A stretch of DNA of 64,000 nt, from positions 2,676,501-2,740,500 of the forward strand of contig NZ_CP045492.1 of NCBI RefSeq assembly GCF_015500055.1, written 5' to 3'. The DNA is from Mesorhizobium sp. NBSH29. GTDB lineage: Bacteria > Pseudomonadota > Alphaproteobacteria > Rhizobiales > Rhizobiaceae. Positions 29,368-38,107 of this stretch are shown here, piece after piece (position 1 is the stretch's first letter; the number at the start of each line of letters is the position of its first letter). The translations under genes and the position numbers were made by a program. The notes under the pieces are model-generated. The model did not search any database and was not told the DNA's origin. It saw only the letters and a program-made list of their open reading frames with translations.

Positions 29368-30642
29368 ATGAACATGCACGCAACAACCCAACCCCAGCGC
29401 ACACAGGCCGAAACGGCTCTGTTTGCTGCTTATGAGGCTCTCGCCTCGGATCTGCCGGGCAATCCTGATGTCACCACAGCACGTGGCGACGCGCTTGCGC
29501 TTTTGAGTAACGGTCTGCCGACGCGCCGTGTCGAGGCCTGGCATTACACGGATCTGCGACGTCTTTTGTCCAGTGTTCCAGAGCGCAATGCAGGCGCGAC
29601 CGTCAAGAAGCTCTCCGCCTTGCTCGAAGGTTCAACCGTGTTGACGGTTGCCAATGGTCTGGCGTCAACGGATTTGCCTCGTCAACCGGGTGTCACTTTC
29701 CAGCGACTTGAAGAGAAGCTGCAAGATGGCAGCCTCGCGCCCGCCATGGTCACGATTGGTTCAGATGACGCGATAGGTGCGCTCAACGTTGCCTTTGTGG
29801 CAGACGGATATTGCGTTGATGTCGCTGCCGGTACCAAGGTTGATGCGCCCATCGAATTGCAGAACATCCAGATGGGTGGCCAGACGCATAGCCGTTTTCC
29901 AGTAAATGTCGGTGATGGCGCAACGGTCATGATCGTCGAGCGCCAGACAGGCGAAGGTGCGAGCCTGTCCACCTCCGTCAGCCACCTGACTGTAGGCGAG
30001 GGCGCTAATGTCACTTGGTTGATCATCCAGGATCTTGCCGATACGGCCACCTATCTCGGCCAGTTCAACGCAGAGATCGGCAAAGACGCGCAACTGAATC
30101 TCTTCTTCATGAATGCCGGCGGCAAGCTGGTTCGTCAGGAAGTGCGCGTTGGGGTCAAGGGCGAAGGTTCAGACTTCCAGATGCGCGGTGTCAACCTTCT
30201 CTCAGGCGCTGCACATACTGATGTGACCATGGTCTTGGACCATACGGTGCCCAACACAGGCTCGCGTCAGTTGATCCGCAATGTCGTCACCGACAAAGCG
30301 CATGGTGTGTTCCAGGGGCGCATCAATGTGCATCAGATTGCGCAGAAGACAGACGCCAAAATGGCTTGCAACACGCTTCTGCTTTCGGATGATGGCGAGT
30401 TTTCGTCAAAGCCGGAACTGGAGATCTTCGCAGATGATGTTCAGTGCGGGCATGGCGCAACGGTCAAGGAAATAGATCACAACCATCTTTTCTACCTGAT
30501 GGCGCGTGGCATTGACGAGCGCTCGGCGCGCGGTCTTCTGATCAAGGCGTTTTTGGCCGAAGTGATTGAGGAGCTTGAAGGTGAAGCTATCATCGAGGCG
30601 CTGGAGCAGCGGCTTGAAGACTGGTTCGCTAAGCACGGGTAG
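29368..30642 (+). CDS. sufD: Fe-S cluster assembly protein SufD
   Basis: A 424-residue paralogue of SufB starting MNMHATTQPQRTQAETAL. GAGGGG five bases before ATG 29368 decides this start over GTG 29362. Conserved parts are RRVEAWHYTDLR (about 50-61), the beta-helix region, and the C-terminal DDVQCGHGATVKEIDHNHLFYLMARGI-type block (Cys and His at the SufB interface, seen as DVQCGHGATVKEID). It completes the SufBC2D complex and is needed for iron entry. The next gene, sufS, starts 83 bp on. Confidence 0.95.
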   Translation: MNMHATTQPQRTQAETALFAAYEALASDLPGNPDVTTARGDALALLSNGLPTRRVEAWHYTDLRRLLSSVPERNAGATVKKLSALLEGSTVLTVANGLASTDLPRQPGVTFQRLEEKLQDGSLAPAMVTIGSDDAIGALNVAFVADGYCVDVAAGTKVDAPIELQNIQMGGQTHSRFPVNVGDGATVMIVERQTGEGASLSTSVSHLTVGEGANVTWLIIQDLADTATYLGQFNAEIGKDAQLNLFFMNAGGKLVRQEVRVGVKGEGSDFQMRGVNLLSGAAHTDVTMVLDHTVPNTGSRQLIRNVVTDKAHGVFQGRINVHQIAQKTDAKMACNTLLLSDDGEFSSKPELEIFADDVQCGHGATVKEIDHNHLFYLMARGIDERSARGLLIKAFLAEVIEELEGEAIIEALEQRLEDWFAKHG

Positions 30643-30725
30643 GCCTTGGGGGGTGACCCCCTTTGGGCTTATCCGTGGAGCAGGGTTGGCGAGCCACCAA
30701 GGACGCAATACAAAGGCAAAGTGCA

Positions 30726-31961
30726 GTGGACCACACACCCATTCCCTATGATGTCGAAGCGATCCGCCGGGACTTTCCGATCCTGTCAACGGAAGTCTAT
30801 GGCAAGCCGCTGGTCTATCTCGACAATGGCGCATCTGCCCAAAAGCCACAGTCCGTCATTGATGCCGTAACGCACGCTTATTCCAGTGAATATGCCAATG
30901 TGCATCGCGGCCTGCATTTTCTCTCAAATGCCGCAACCGATGCCTATGAGAAATCGCGTGAAACCGTGCGCCGTTTCCTCAATGCAGGCAGTGTTGATGA
31001 GATCGTTTTCACATCCAACGCAACGGCGGCCATCAACACGGTCGCCTATGGTTTTGGCATGCCCAATATCAGCGAGGGCGATGAAATTGTACTGTCCATC
31101 ATGGAGCATCACTCTAACATCGTGCCTTGGCATTTCATCCGCGAGCGACAGGGCGCAAAGCTGGTCTGGGTGCCGGTGGATGATCTGGGCGAACTCCATA
31201 TCGAAGAATTCGAAAAGCGGCTGACAGACCGTACCAAGCTTGTCGCAATCACCCACATGTCGAATGCGCTCGGCACGGTGACCCCGATCAAGGAAATGGT
31301 GCGCATCGCACATGCGCGTGGCATTCCCGTTCTGGTCGATGGCAGCCAGAGTGCGGTTCACATGCCTGTTGATGTGCAGGATCTTGACTGCGACTTTTTC
31401 ATTTTCACCGGTCACAAGGTCTACGGACCTTCCGGTATAGGCGTGCTTTACGGCAAAAAACACATGCTGGAGCGCATGCGGCCCTTTCAGGGTGGCGGCG
31501 AAATGATCGTTGAGGTCAGTGAGGATCAGGTCACCTACAATGATCCCCCGCATCGTTTTGAAGCAGGCACACCGCCCATCGTACAGGCAATCGGGTTGGG
31601 TGCTGCTCTGGAATATATGGAAAGCGTCGGGCGCGAGCGTATCGCAGTTCATGAGGCTGACCTGAAAATCTATGCGCATGAACGGCTGGGCGCCATCAAC
31701 TCATTGCGCATAATCGGCAATGCACCCGGCAAGGGAGCGATCATTTCCTTTGAATTGCAGGGCATTCACGCGCATGATGTCTCGATGGTGATTGACCGTC
31801 AGGGGGTGGCAGTGCGTGCCGGCACCCATTGCGCACAACCGCTGTTGAAACGCTTCGGCGTAACCTCCACATGCAGGGCATCGTTTGGCATGTACAACAC
31901 GCGCGCAGAAGTCGATCTGCTGGCGGAAGCGCTGGAAAAGGCGCGAAAGTTTTTTGGATGA
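30726..31961 (+). CDS. sufS: Cysteine desulfurase SufS
   Basis: A 411-residue group II cysteine desulfurase. The GTG at 30726 starts MDHTPIPYDVEAIRRDFPIL; the frame is open further upstream, but that extension is unlike the family. PLP-Lys231 lies in FTGHKVYGPSG, catalytic Cys369 in RAGTHCAQPLL. MEHHSNIVPW (127-136) and DGSQSAVHMPVD are family blocks. SufS normally needs a sulfur acceptor (SufE or SufU); none is encoded in this operon. sufT overlaps its stop by four bases (ATGA). Confidence 0.94.
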   Translation: MDHTPIPYDVEAIRRDFPILSTEVYGKPLVYLDNGASAQKPQSVIDAVTHAYSSEYANVHRGLHFLSNAATDAYEKSRETVRRFLNAGSVDEIVFTSNATAAINTVAYGFGMPNISEGDEIVLSIMEHHSNIVPWHFIRERQGAKLVWVPVDDLGELHIEEFEKRLTDRTKLVAITHMSNALGTVTPIKEMVRIAHARGIPVLVDGSQSAVHMPVDVQDLDCDFFIFTGHKVYGPSGIGVLYGKKHMLERMRPFQGGGEMIVEVSEDQVTYNDPPHRFEAGTPPIVQAIGLGAALEYMESVGRERIAVHEADLKIYAHERLGAINSLRIIGNAPGKGAIISFELQGIHAHDVSMVIDRQGVAVRAGTHCAQPLLKRFGVTSTCRASFGMYNTRAEVDLLAEALEKARKFFG

Positions 31962-32380
31962 GCAAGACAATGGACGAGCCTCAGACAACCGAAATCTCCG
32001 AAGCAAGCACTGCTGCTGCGGAAGGTGAAAAATCCAACAAGGTGTTATCTGCGTCCATCATTCCCGCCGATGAGCTGGCGCGCTTGACCGATGACATCGT
32101 GCTGGCGCTTAAGACCGTCTACGATCCTGAAATTCCGTCAGACATTTATGAACTCGGCCTGATTTACAAAATCGACATCGAAGATGACCGCACCGTCAAA
32201 ATCGACATGACCCTCACAGCGCCTGGGTGCCCTGTCGCTGGCGAAATGCCAGGCTGGGTCCAGAATGCGGTGGGAACCGTGGAAGGTGTTTCTGATGTTG
32301 AAGTCAACATGACCTTCGACCCGCCCTGGACACCCGACCGCATGTCGGAAGAAGCTCAGGTCGCCGTCGGCTGGTACTGA
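31958..32380 (+). CDS. sufT: SUF system assembly protein SufT (MIP18/DUF59 family)
   Basis: A 140-residue protein with an acidic Ser/Thr/Ala-rich N-terminus (about 1-40) followed by a DUF59 domain: LKTVYDPEIPSDIYELGLIY (about 50-69), TLTAPGCPVAGEMP (about 86-99, with the functional Cys) and FDPPWTPDRMSEEA. SufT assists maturation of Fe-S proteins, shown in Gram-positive bacteria, and the eukaryotic MIP18 relative works in cytosolic Fe-S targeting. The ATG overlaps the sufS stop, so translation is coupled. sufA follows after 94 bp. Confidence 0.92.
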   Translation: MSKTMDEPQTTEISEASTAAAEGEKSNKVLSASIIPADELARLTDDIVLALKTVYDPEIPSDIYELGLIYKIDIEDDRTVKIDMTLTAPGCPVAGEMPGWVQNAVGTVEGVSDVEVNMTFDPPWTPDRMSEEAQVAVGWY

Positions 32381-32474
32381 TTGGTTGCGTTTGCGACGAA
32401 TCTTCCCCATCTTTGGTGGAACACACAGCATTCGGCGGGGCTTGAACCCGCAGGGAATGAGAGGCTAGGAAAAA

Positions 32475-32861
32475 ATGGCACGTTTTGCAGTCATCACCAT
32501 GACCGACCGGGCCGCCGCGCGTGTGCGAGAGATCATGGCCACCCGTGACAATGCGCAGGGCATTCGCCTTGGTATCAAGAAGGGCGGCTGTGCGGGCATG
32601 GAATATACCGTCGATCTGGTAACGGAAGCCAAGGCCGGCGACGACCACATCGAGCATGACGACGCGCATGTTTATGTCGCACCGGAGGCGGCGTTGTTCC
32701 TTCTTGGCACCCAGATGGATTTTGAGCAGACCACGCTGCGCACCGGTTTCACTTTCCACAATCCTAACCAAAGCTCGGCCTGTGGCTGTGGTGAATCGGT
32801 CGAGCTCAAGCCGGCCGATCTCAAAGAGCTGGCCGCAGCCCGCGCCCAAAGCGCCGCCTGA
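32475..32861 (+). CDS. sufA: A-type Fe-S carrier protein (SufA/IscA-like)
   Basis: A 128-residue HesB/IscA-family protein with the three required cysteines: Cys39 in GGCAGMEY, and Cys103 and Cys105 in SACGCGES. It carries a nascent cluster from SufBCD to target proteins. The start MARFAVITMTDRAAARV is preceded by GAGAGGCTAGGAAAAA, a good ribosome-binding region. The 94 bp before it contain no gene. It is the last recognised Fe-S gene of the operon. Confidence 0.94.
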   Translation: MARFAVITMTDRAAARVREIMATRDNAQGIRLGIKKGGCAGMEYTVDLVTEAKAGDDHIEHDDAHVYVAPEAALFLLGTQMDFEQTTLRTGFTFHNPNQSSACGCGESVELKPADLKELAAARAQSAA

Positions 32862-32879
32862 TCATACTGGAGCCGTGCC

Positions 32880-33203
32880 TTGGACCACGCGGCGATCACC
32901 GACCTCTTCGCCCAGCTCGGACCAGTGCAGATCAAACGATTGTTTGGTGGCAAGGGCATCTATTTCGAAGGTGTTATCATAGCCATCGAACTGCGCGATG
33001 AGCTGATGCTCAAAGGCGACGCGCAACTTGCCCCGGAATTAGCCGCTGCCGGCTGCACGCAGTGGTCTTATACTGGCAAGCGCCACGGCAAACTGGTTTC
33101 CATGCCCTACTGGTCGGTACCAGACGAAGCTGTCGACGACCCCCATGAAATGGCAAACTGGGCGCGCAAATCGTTTGAAGCGGGCCTACGGTCGGCCAAG
33201 TAG
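32880..33203 (+). CDS. TfoX/Sxy N-terminal domain protein
   Basis: A 107-residue protein starting at TTG 32880, with GGAG about eight bases upstream. The sequence LFAQLGPVQIKRLFGGKGIYF (about 9-29) is a TfoX N-terminal domain; GIYF and the later YWSVPDEAVDDP support it. Full-length TfoX/Sxy has a second, C-terminal domain that is absent here. In gammaproteobacteria TfoX activates competence genes; single-domain versions are of unknown function. Position 18 bp after sufA suggests it is the last gene of the suf transcription unit. Confidence 0.85.
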   Translation: MDHAAITDLFAQLGPVQIKRLFGGKGIYFEGVIIAIELRDELMLKGDAQLAPELAAAGCTQWSYTGKRHGKLVSMPYWSVPDEAVDDPHEMANWARKSFEAGLRSAK

Positions 33204-33227
33204 TGGGAACGGCGTTGCCGGCTCCAG

Positions 33228-34883
33228 CTAAATCTTGGCCGAAACCTTCATGAAGGCTGGCATCTCATCGCCAAAACCGATCGTGCCGTCATCATCCTGC
33301 TCGCGCTGGCGACGGTTTTGTTCGGTGCGGTCAGGGCGCCCGCCATTACGATCATCGCGACGCGGGCGGTCATTGCGCGGTTGCTCAGCATTGCGCGGCT
33401 GGTCAGTATTGCGTGGCTGCTCAGCACTGCGCTGCGCCTTGCGTTCGCTGTTGTCAGCACGCGTGCGTTGTTCCACGGGTGCTGGCGCAATCGGCGCTGC
33501 TTCTGCCGGCTGTGGAGCCGTCGATGCATCGGTGGCAGGTGTAGAAGTTGATCTGCCCCCACGCTCGCGACCACGTGGCTTTCGGTCTCCATCACCCTTG
33601 CGGCCAGCACGCTGTGGTGCACCGCGGCCACGGCGTGGCGCCTCGTCTTCGCCTTCACTGGCAACGACCGTGGAAAGATCGCCGTCATGCCATTCAATTT
33701 CATGGCCGGTCAGCTTTTCGATGGCTGCAAGGTATTTCGCATCAGACTTGGTAGCGATGGTAAATGCCTTGCCAGATCGTCCGGCGCGGCCTGTGCGGCC
33801 AATGCGGTGAACATAATCTTCGGCATGGATCGGCACATCATAGTTGAAGACGTGGCTGACATCGGGAATATCAAGCCCGCGCGCCGCGACGTCGGACGCG
33901 ACCAGAAGCTTCAGCTTGCCGTCTCGAAAGCTGCTCAGCATCTGCATGCGCGCGCGCTGGTCCATGTCGCCATGCAGCGCGCCGGCGTCAAACTCATATT
34001 TGATCAGCGAGCGGAACAGTTCCGATACTTCCACCTTGCGGTTGCAGAAGATGATGGCGTTCTTTAGCCCTTCGGATTCCGCAACGATGAGGTCACGCAA
34101 TACCGCCCGTTTATCCCACGGCTTGGTACCGGACTTGACCAGCCGCTGGGTGATGTTTTCGCCGGTGCTGGCAGCCTTCGATACTTCAACGCGCACAGGG
34201 GCGTGCAGGAACTTCTCGGTCAGCTTGGTAATCTCAGGCGGCATGGTGGCCGAGAAGAACAATGTCTGACGAGTTAGCGAAGGGATCATCTCGCAAATGC
34301 GTTCGATGTCGGGGATGAAACCCATATCGAGCATGCGATCGGCTTCGTCGATGACAAGGATTTCCACACCATTGAGCAACAGTTTGCCACGTTCGCTGTG
34401 GTCGAGCAGGCGCCCTGGTGTCGCGATCAACACATCGGCGCCGCGCTCCAGCTTCTTGTTCTGCTCCTCGAACGACACGCCGCCGATCAGAAGCGCGATG
34501 TTCAGCCTCGGAAAATTCTTGCCGTACTTGATAAAATTCTCTTCGACCTGAGCGGCAAGCTCGCGGGTTGGCTCGAGGATCAGCGTGCGCGGCATTCTTG
34601 CCCGGGCGCGACCCTTTTCCAGCCGCGTCAGCATAGGCAGCACGAAAGAGGCTGTCTTGCCGGTCCCGGTCTGGGCGATACCCAAAACGTCCTTGCCCTG
34701 CAGGGCGTGGGGAATGGCGCCGGCCTGGATCGGCGTCGGCACGGTGTAGCCGGCGTCGGTGACGGCGGAAAGAACCTTCGGCGAAAGGCCAAGGTCTGCA
34801 AAGGTCAACGCATCTGGCGCGGTCTGTTCGTCTGAAGACAAGTGTTTGGCTGCTTTGTGTTCGGGGCTGACTGTTCGGGGCAT
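33228..34883 (-). CDS. DEAD-box ATP-dependent RNA helicase (RhlE-like)
   Basis: A 551-residue helicase starting MPRTVSPEHKAAKHLSS; the upstream extension to 34958 is not family-like. Motifs: Q-motif FADLGLSPKVLSAV...PTPIQ, motif I AQTGTGKT, Ia PTRELAAQ, II IDEADRML, III SATMP, and VI HRIGRTGRAGR. The core ends near residue 375. The C-terminal 160 residues are disordered, basic and repetitive (RGRERGGRS, then near-repeats of EQPRN/DQPRN and RPRRDDRNGG), a common RNA-binding tail. It unwinds short RNA duplexes in ribosome assembly, mRNA decay or cold adaptation; the exact paralogue cannot be fixed. It is convergent with the suf operon. Confidence 0.93.
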   Translation of the reverse strand: MPRTVSPEHKAAKHLSSDEQTAPDALTFADLGLSPKVLSAVTDAGYTVPTPIQAGAIPHALQGKDVLGIAQTGTGKTASFVLPMLTRLEKGRARARMPRTLILEPTRELAAQVEENFIKYGKNFPRLNIALLIGGVSFEEQNKKLERGADVLIATPGRLLDHSERGKLLLNGVEILVIDEADRMLDMGFIPDIERICEMIPSLTRQTLFFSATMPPEITKLTEKFLHAPVRVEVSKAASTGENITQRLVKSGTKPWDKRAVLRDLIVAESEGLKNAIIFCNRKVEVSELFRSLIKYEFDAGALHGDMDQRARMQMLSSFRDGKLKLLVASDVAARGLDIPDVSHVFNYDVPIHAEDYVHRIGRTGRAGRSGKAFTIATKSDAKYLAAIEKLTGHEIEWHDGDLSTVVASEGEDEAPRRGRGAPQRAGRKGDGDRKPRGRERGGRSTSTPATDASTAPQPAEAAPIAPAPVEQRTRADNSERKAQRSAEQPRNTDQPRNAEQPRNDRPRRDDRNGGRPDRTEQNRRQREQDDDGTIGFGDEMPAFMKVSAKI

Positions 34884-35036
34884 GTTCTGCCGCGGCAGAC
34901 GCCACGCGCCTGCAATAGATGATATGGCGATACGGGCAGGGCTGCAGTTTGTCAACACAAACCGCCTTTATCGCGCTATCGCAACGCTGCTAACCTTAAT
35001 TCCGGCAGATCATTTGGAGCAACAGGTGCCGCAAGG

Positions 35037-35810
35037 TCAGTAGCGGAACTGCTCGTTGAGAATGCGCTCGTTCCATGAATGGCTGGCGTCAAACAACAAA
35101 GTAGCGGTCTTTTCGGTCGACTGGCAAACAGTGACGGATGCAACTGATTTGAATTCGCTGTGGTCCGCCGCGACGTTCACGGGCCGCTTATCGCCTTCCA
35201 GAATGTCAAAGCGCACGGTCGATTTTGCCGGTATCAGTGCGCCACGCCAGCGACGAGGCCGAAAGGGGCTGACCGGCGTCAGCGCCAGAAGCGGTGCGTC
35301 CAGCGGCAGGATCGGCCCATGAGCAGAAAGATTATAGGCGGTCGAGCCGGCAGGCGTCGCCACCATCACGCCGTCGCAGGACAGTTCCTCCAACCGCACT
35401 TTTCCGTCAATGGAAATCCGGATCTTGGCTGTCTGGTAGGATTGCCGCCACAGCGCCACCTCGTTAATGGCGAGCGCCTCGCTTTTAGTCCCATCAGCGG
35501 CAATGGTTTCCATTGCCAGTGGGCGGATGGTTTCCGAAGACGCCGCCTCAATCCGCTCAATAAGCCCATTCTCGCGAAAACTGTTCATCAAAAATCCGAC
35601 CGTGCCCCGGTTCATGCCGTAGACCGGCTTCCCCGTGCCCATCGTCTCGCGCAGCGTCTGCAGCAAGAACCCGTCGCCGCCAAGTGCCACCACAACATCG
35701 GCATCATTGACGTCAACCTGACCGTAACGCCCGGCAAGTTGGCCAACGGCGGCGCGCGCATCGTCCGCATCGGACGAGACGAACGCAAATTTCATTTTAG
35801 GATTGCTCAT
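35037..35810 (-). CDS. nadK: NAD kinase
   Basis: A 257-residue cytoplasmic kinase that phosphorylates NAD to NADP. GGDG (44-47) in VALGGDGFLLQTLRE is the catalytic/ATP-binding motif, followed by YGMNRGTVGFLMN (about 65-77), and VATPAGSTAYNLSAHGPIL (about 151-169) binds NAD. Length and order match the rhizobial PpnK proteins. The 3' end is followed by the helicase gene start region after about 150 bp, both on the minus strand. Confidence 0.95.
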   Translation of the reverse strand: MSNPKMKFAFVSSDADDARAAVGQLAGRYGQVDVNDADVVVALGGDGFLLQTLRETMGTGKPVYGMNRGTVGFLMNSFRENGLIERIEAASSETIRPLAMETIAADGTKSEALAINEVALWRQSYQTAKIRISIDGKVRLEELSCDGVMVATPAGSTAYNLSAHGPILPLDAPLLALTPVSPFRPRRWRGALIPAKSTVRFDILEGDKRPVNVAADHSEFKSVASVTVCQSTEKTATLLFDASHSWNERILNEQFRY

Positions 35811-35914
35811 CGGGCCTGATCAATTCACTTTGGACGTACAACGCCTGTTGGGTTAGCACGCGCCATTGCAGGCTGCAAAGGATGCGGCCACCGAGCAGGA
35901 AAAGGAGATAAGAG

Positions 35915-36325
35915 ATGAAAATTGATGGAAGCTGCCACTGTGGTAAGATCACGTATGAAGCTGAGGTCGACCCGGCAAAGGTCTCGATCTGCCACTGTGT
36001 CGATTGCCAGAAGTTCACTGGCACCGCGTTTCGTGTCACCGTTCCTGTGTCTGAAAACGATTTTCACCTTCTCTCTGGAGAACCGAAAATCTACGTGAAA
36101 ACCGCCGAAAGCGGCAACAAGCGCGCGCAGGCTTTTTGCGGCGACTGCGGTTCACAGTTTTACGCCACATCAGTGGGCGATGGCTCAAAAGTTTACGGAG
36201 TACGTACCGGAACCGCCCGCCAGCGCACGCAGCTGGTGCCAAAAGTGCAGACTTGGCACGAGGAAGCGCTGCCTTGGCTGCCGGAGCTTGCCTGCGTGGA
36301 AACCACCTTCGAACGCCAAAGCTGA
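35915..36325 (+). CDS. GFA family zinc-binding protein (glutathione-dependent formaldehyde-activating fold)
   Basis: A 136-residue protein (MKIDGSCHCGKITYEAEVDP). Zinc ligands are CHCG (7-10), CHCVDC (29-34) and FCGDCG (about 75-80), the CENP-V/GFA pattern. The family includes S-(hydroxymethyl)glutathione synthase, but most small members have no proven activity. GGAG is found upstream (AAAAGGAGATAAGAG before the ATG). It is divergent from nadK and followed by tRNA-Thr. Confidence 0.9.
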   Translation: MKIDGSCHCGKITYEAEVDPAKVSICHCVDCQKFTGTAFRVTVPVSENDFHLLSGEPKIYVKTAESGNKRAQAFCGDCGSQFYATSVGDGSKVYGVRTGTARQRTQLVPKVQTWHEEALPWLPELACVETTFERQS

Positions 36326-36422
36326 CAGGGCAGATGGAGGCTGGATCTCCCGATGTCAGCCAGGCGCTACCACATTTTCGCTTTACTGGCGCGTCGATTA
36401 TCGGTAACCGGTGCGCCGCAGT

Positions 36423-36498
36423 GCCCTTGTAGCTCAGATGGTAGAGCAGCGGTTTTGTAAACCGAAGGTCGCGGGTTCGATTCCTGCCGGGGGCACCA
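36423..36498 (+). tRNA. tRNA-Thr (anticodon TGT)
   Basis: Cloverleaf of 76 bases with encoded CCA. Acceptor GCCCTTG pairs with CGGGGGC; D arm GCTC/GAGC; anticodon loop TTTGTAA with TGT reads ACA; T arm GCGGG-TTCGATT-CCTGC. It stands alone between the GFA and BA14K genes. Confidence 0.97.
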
Positions 36499-36638
36499 GC
36501 CTTTCACATTTTGCGGATAGTCGGCACGACCAGCGGGTTTTCTGCCCGGCGCAATTTTTATCATGAACCTTTCCTCCGCCCGTTGCGACTGACGAGTATG
36601 AAGCGGATCGACCGCTTCCTCGCACGGAGGTTTTCACC

Positions 36639-36968
36639 ATGTCGTTCAAGCGCACTTTTGCTACCGCTCTATTCGCCCTTAGCCTTTCGGTTGGCGCCCT
36701 CGCCAGTTCCAGCCAGTCGTCACAGGCGGCAGGCCTGACGCCCGGCGAAGCGGCGGCTCTTGCCGGTGTTGGCGGCTTCATCATTGGCGCCACCATTGGC
36801 GGCGGTCCGGGCTATGTTGATGACGGCTATTACTATCGCCCGCATCATGGCCGTGCCTACGGCTGGGAACGCCACGTACGTCGCTGCTATGCCCGCTACC
36901 GCAGCTATGACCACCGCAGCGACACCTTTGTCGACCGCCACGGCTACGAACGCCGCTGCCGGCTTTAG
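36639..36968 (+). CDS. BA14K family secreted protein
   Basis: A 109-residue protein with a signal peptide (residues 1-30, SFKRTFATALFALSLSVGALA...SQAA), a Gly/Ala-rich segment with GEAAALAGVGGFIIGATIGGG that may form a short membrane helix, and a Tyr/Arg/His-rich C-terminus ending CYARYRSYDHRSDTFVDRHG-YERRC. That Cys-flanked tail is the BA14K signature, first described as an immunoreactive, lectin-like Brucella protein. GGAGG lies upstream of the ATG. It is likely periplasmic or surface-exposed. Function outside Brucella is unproven. Confidence 0.88.
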   Translation: MSFKRTFATALFALSLSVGALASSSQSSQAAGLTPGEAAALAGVGGFIIGATIGGGPGYVDDGYYYRPHHGRAYGWERHVRRCYARYRSYDHRSDTFVDRHGYERRCRL

Positions 36969-37091
36969 GAACTAGAGGACATGCAATCGGAAAGGCGAGG
37001 GGGGCGGCGCAGGCCGCTTTCCTTGCATTGACGTGGGTGTACAGCGAGGGACCCCCGCGGACTGCGACTGCCGACCAGTGTAGCAGGCGTT

Positions 37092-37922
37092 TCAGGGCAC
37101 CACGCCGCCAATCAACGCCGTCACCGTCGCCGCAGCCGTACGCACCAGCGGGCCGAACCGCAAAACCTGCTCGGGAGTAACCCGCACCGTTGGCCCGGAG
37201 ATCGAAATGCCGGCAATCGGTTCGCCAAATTCGTTGAAAATGGCGGATGCGATGCAGCGCATGCCGGCATTGCGCTCTTCATCGTCGACTGCATAGCCGC
37301 GCTGGCGGATGGCTGAAAGGTTTTCGGCCAGTGCGCCTGCTTCAGTCAATGTATTGAGCGTATAGGCAGGCAGGTTGCGTGCCAGAAGGGCGGCCCGGCG
37401 CGGTTCGGCAAGATGCGCCAGAATGGCCTTGCCGATGCCTGATGCATGGAATGACCCGGCGGTACCCGGGCGGAAGAAGGCGCGGATCGCCTCATGCGTT
37501 TCTACTTGGCTGATAAACACCACGCCATCTTCTTCGGCGACGCCCAGATTTGCGGTCTCGCCGGTCTCTTCCATCAGCGCCTGCATGATGCTGCGTGCCC
37601 TGTCCGCCAGCTTGCGCCGGCGCAGGAAGGCCGAACCCATCCGATAGGTCCCGACGCCAATGGACCAGAGTTGCGGGCCGGGCTCGAACTCCACCATCTT
37701 GTGCGCCTCAAGCGTGGTGAGCATGCGGTAGGCGGTCGACGGGGCAAGCTCTGCGGCAGCAGCAAGTTCGCTGAGCGACAGCCCGTCGCCTTCGGCCACG
37801 ACAGAAAGCACTCTGAGCGCACGGTCGAGCGCCTGCACCGGCCCCGCATCGACAGGCACCTTGAAAGCGCGCGGTCTTCCGCGCTGGCGTTTTTCGGTCA
37901 ACGGCATCGGTAAGGTCCTCAA
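37092..37922 (-). CDS. IclR family transcriptional regulator
   Basis: A 276-residue regulator with an N-terminal winged helix-turn-helix (about 27-90: ALDRALRVLSVVAEGDGLSLSEL, then LAPSTAYRMLTTLEAHKMVEF; each split here for length) and a C-terminal IclR effector-binding domain with ETGETANLGVAEEDGVVF and FHASGIGKAILAHL. It is divergent from gcl-hyi-glxR, so it is most simply the repressor of that operon (GclR/AllR-like) sensing glyoxylate or allantoin products. ATG at 37907 (MPLTEKRQ) is an alternative start. Repeats in the intergenic region are listed separately. Confidence 0.9.
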   Translation of the reverse strand: MRTLPMPLTEKRQRGRPRAFKVPVDAGPVQALDRALRVLSVVAEGDGLSLSELAAAAELAPSTAYRMLTTLEAHKMVEFEPGPQLWSIGVGTYRMGSAFLRRRKLADRARSIMQALMEETGETANLGVAEEDGVVFISQVETHEAIRAFFRPGTAGSFHASGIGKAILAHLAEPRRAALLARNLPAYTLNTLTEAGALAENLSAIRQRGYAVDDEERNAGMRCIASAIFNEFGEPIAGISISGPTVRVTPEQVLRFGPLVRTAAATVTALIGGVVP

Positions 37923-38020
37923 AAATGGTCTTCCACAGCGTAAAAAAGTTTTTCAAAAATTCCAATATCGGATGTGTGAAAAACATAAAACATCGAAAAA
38001 ACAAGTAGATGATAATTTCA

Positions 38021-38072
38021 TTCAGAAATGGAAAAATATTCTGAAAAAGTTGAACACCGTGGTTGAACACGG
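38021..38072 (+). promoter_or_regulatory. Candidate operator region between iclR-type gene and gcl
   Basis: The AT-rich spacer 37923-38107 contains a perfect inverted repeat TTCAGAA-N11-TTCTGAA (38021-38027 and 38039-38045) and, just after it, the direct repeat GTTGAACAC at 38049-38057 and 38062-38070, spaced 13 bp. IclR proteins bind such short inverted or direct repeats. Binding here is inference. Confidence 0.45.
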
Positions 38073-38107
38073 CACAGTCTGATCAGATAAATCCGAAAGG
38101 ACGAAAA

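Noticed and set aside
36423-36498. G27-A43 mismatch in the tRNA-Thr anticodon stem
   Set aside because: The same GCG...CGA arrangement occurs in ordinary bacterial tRNA-Thr, so it is not a defect.
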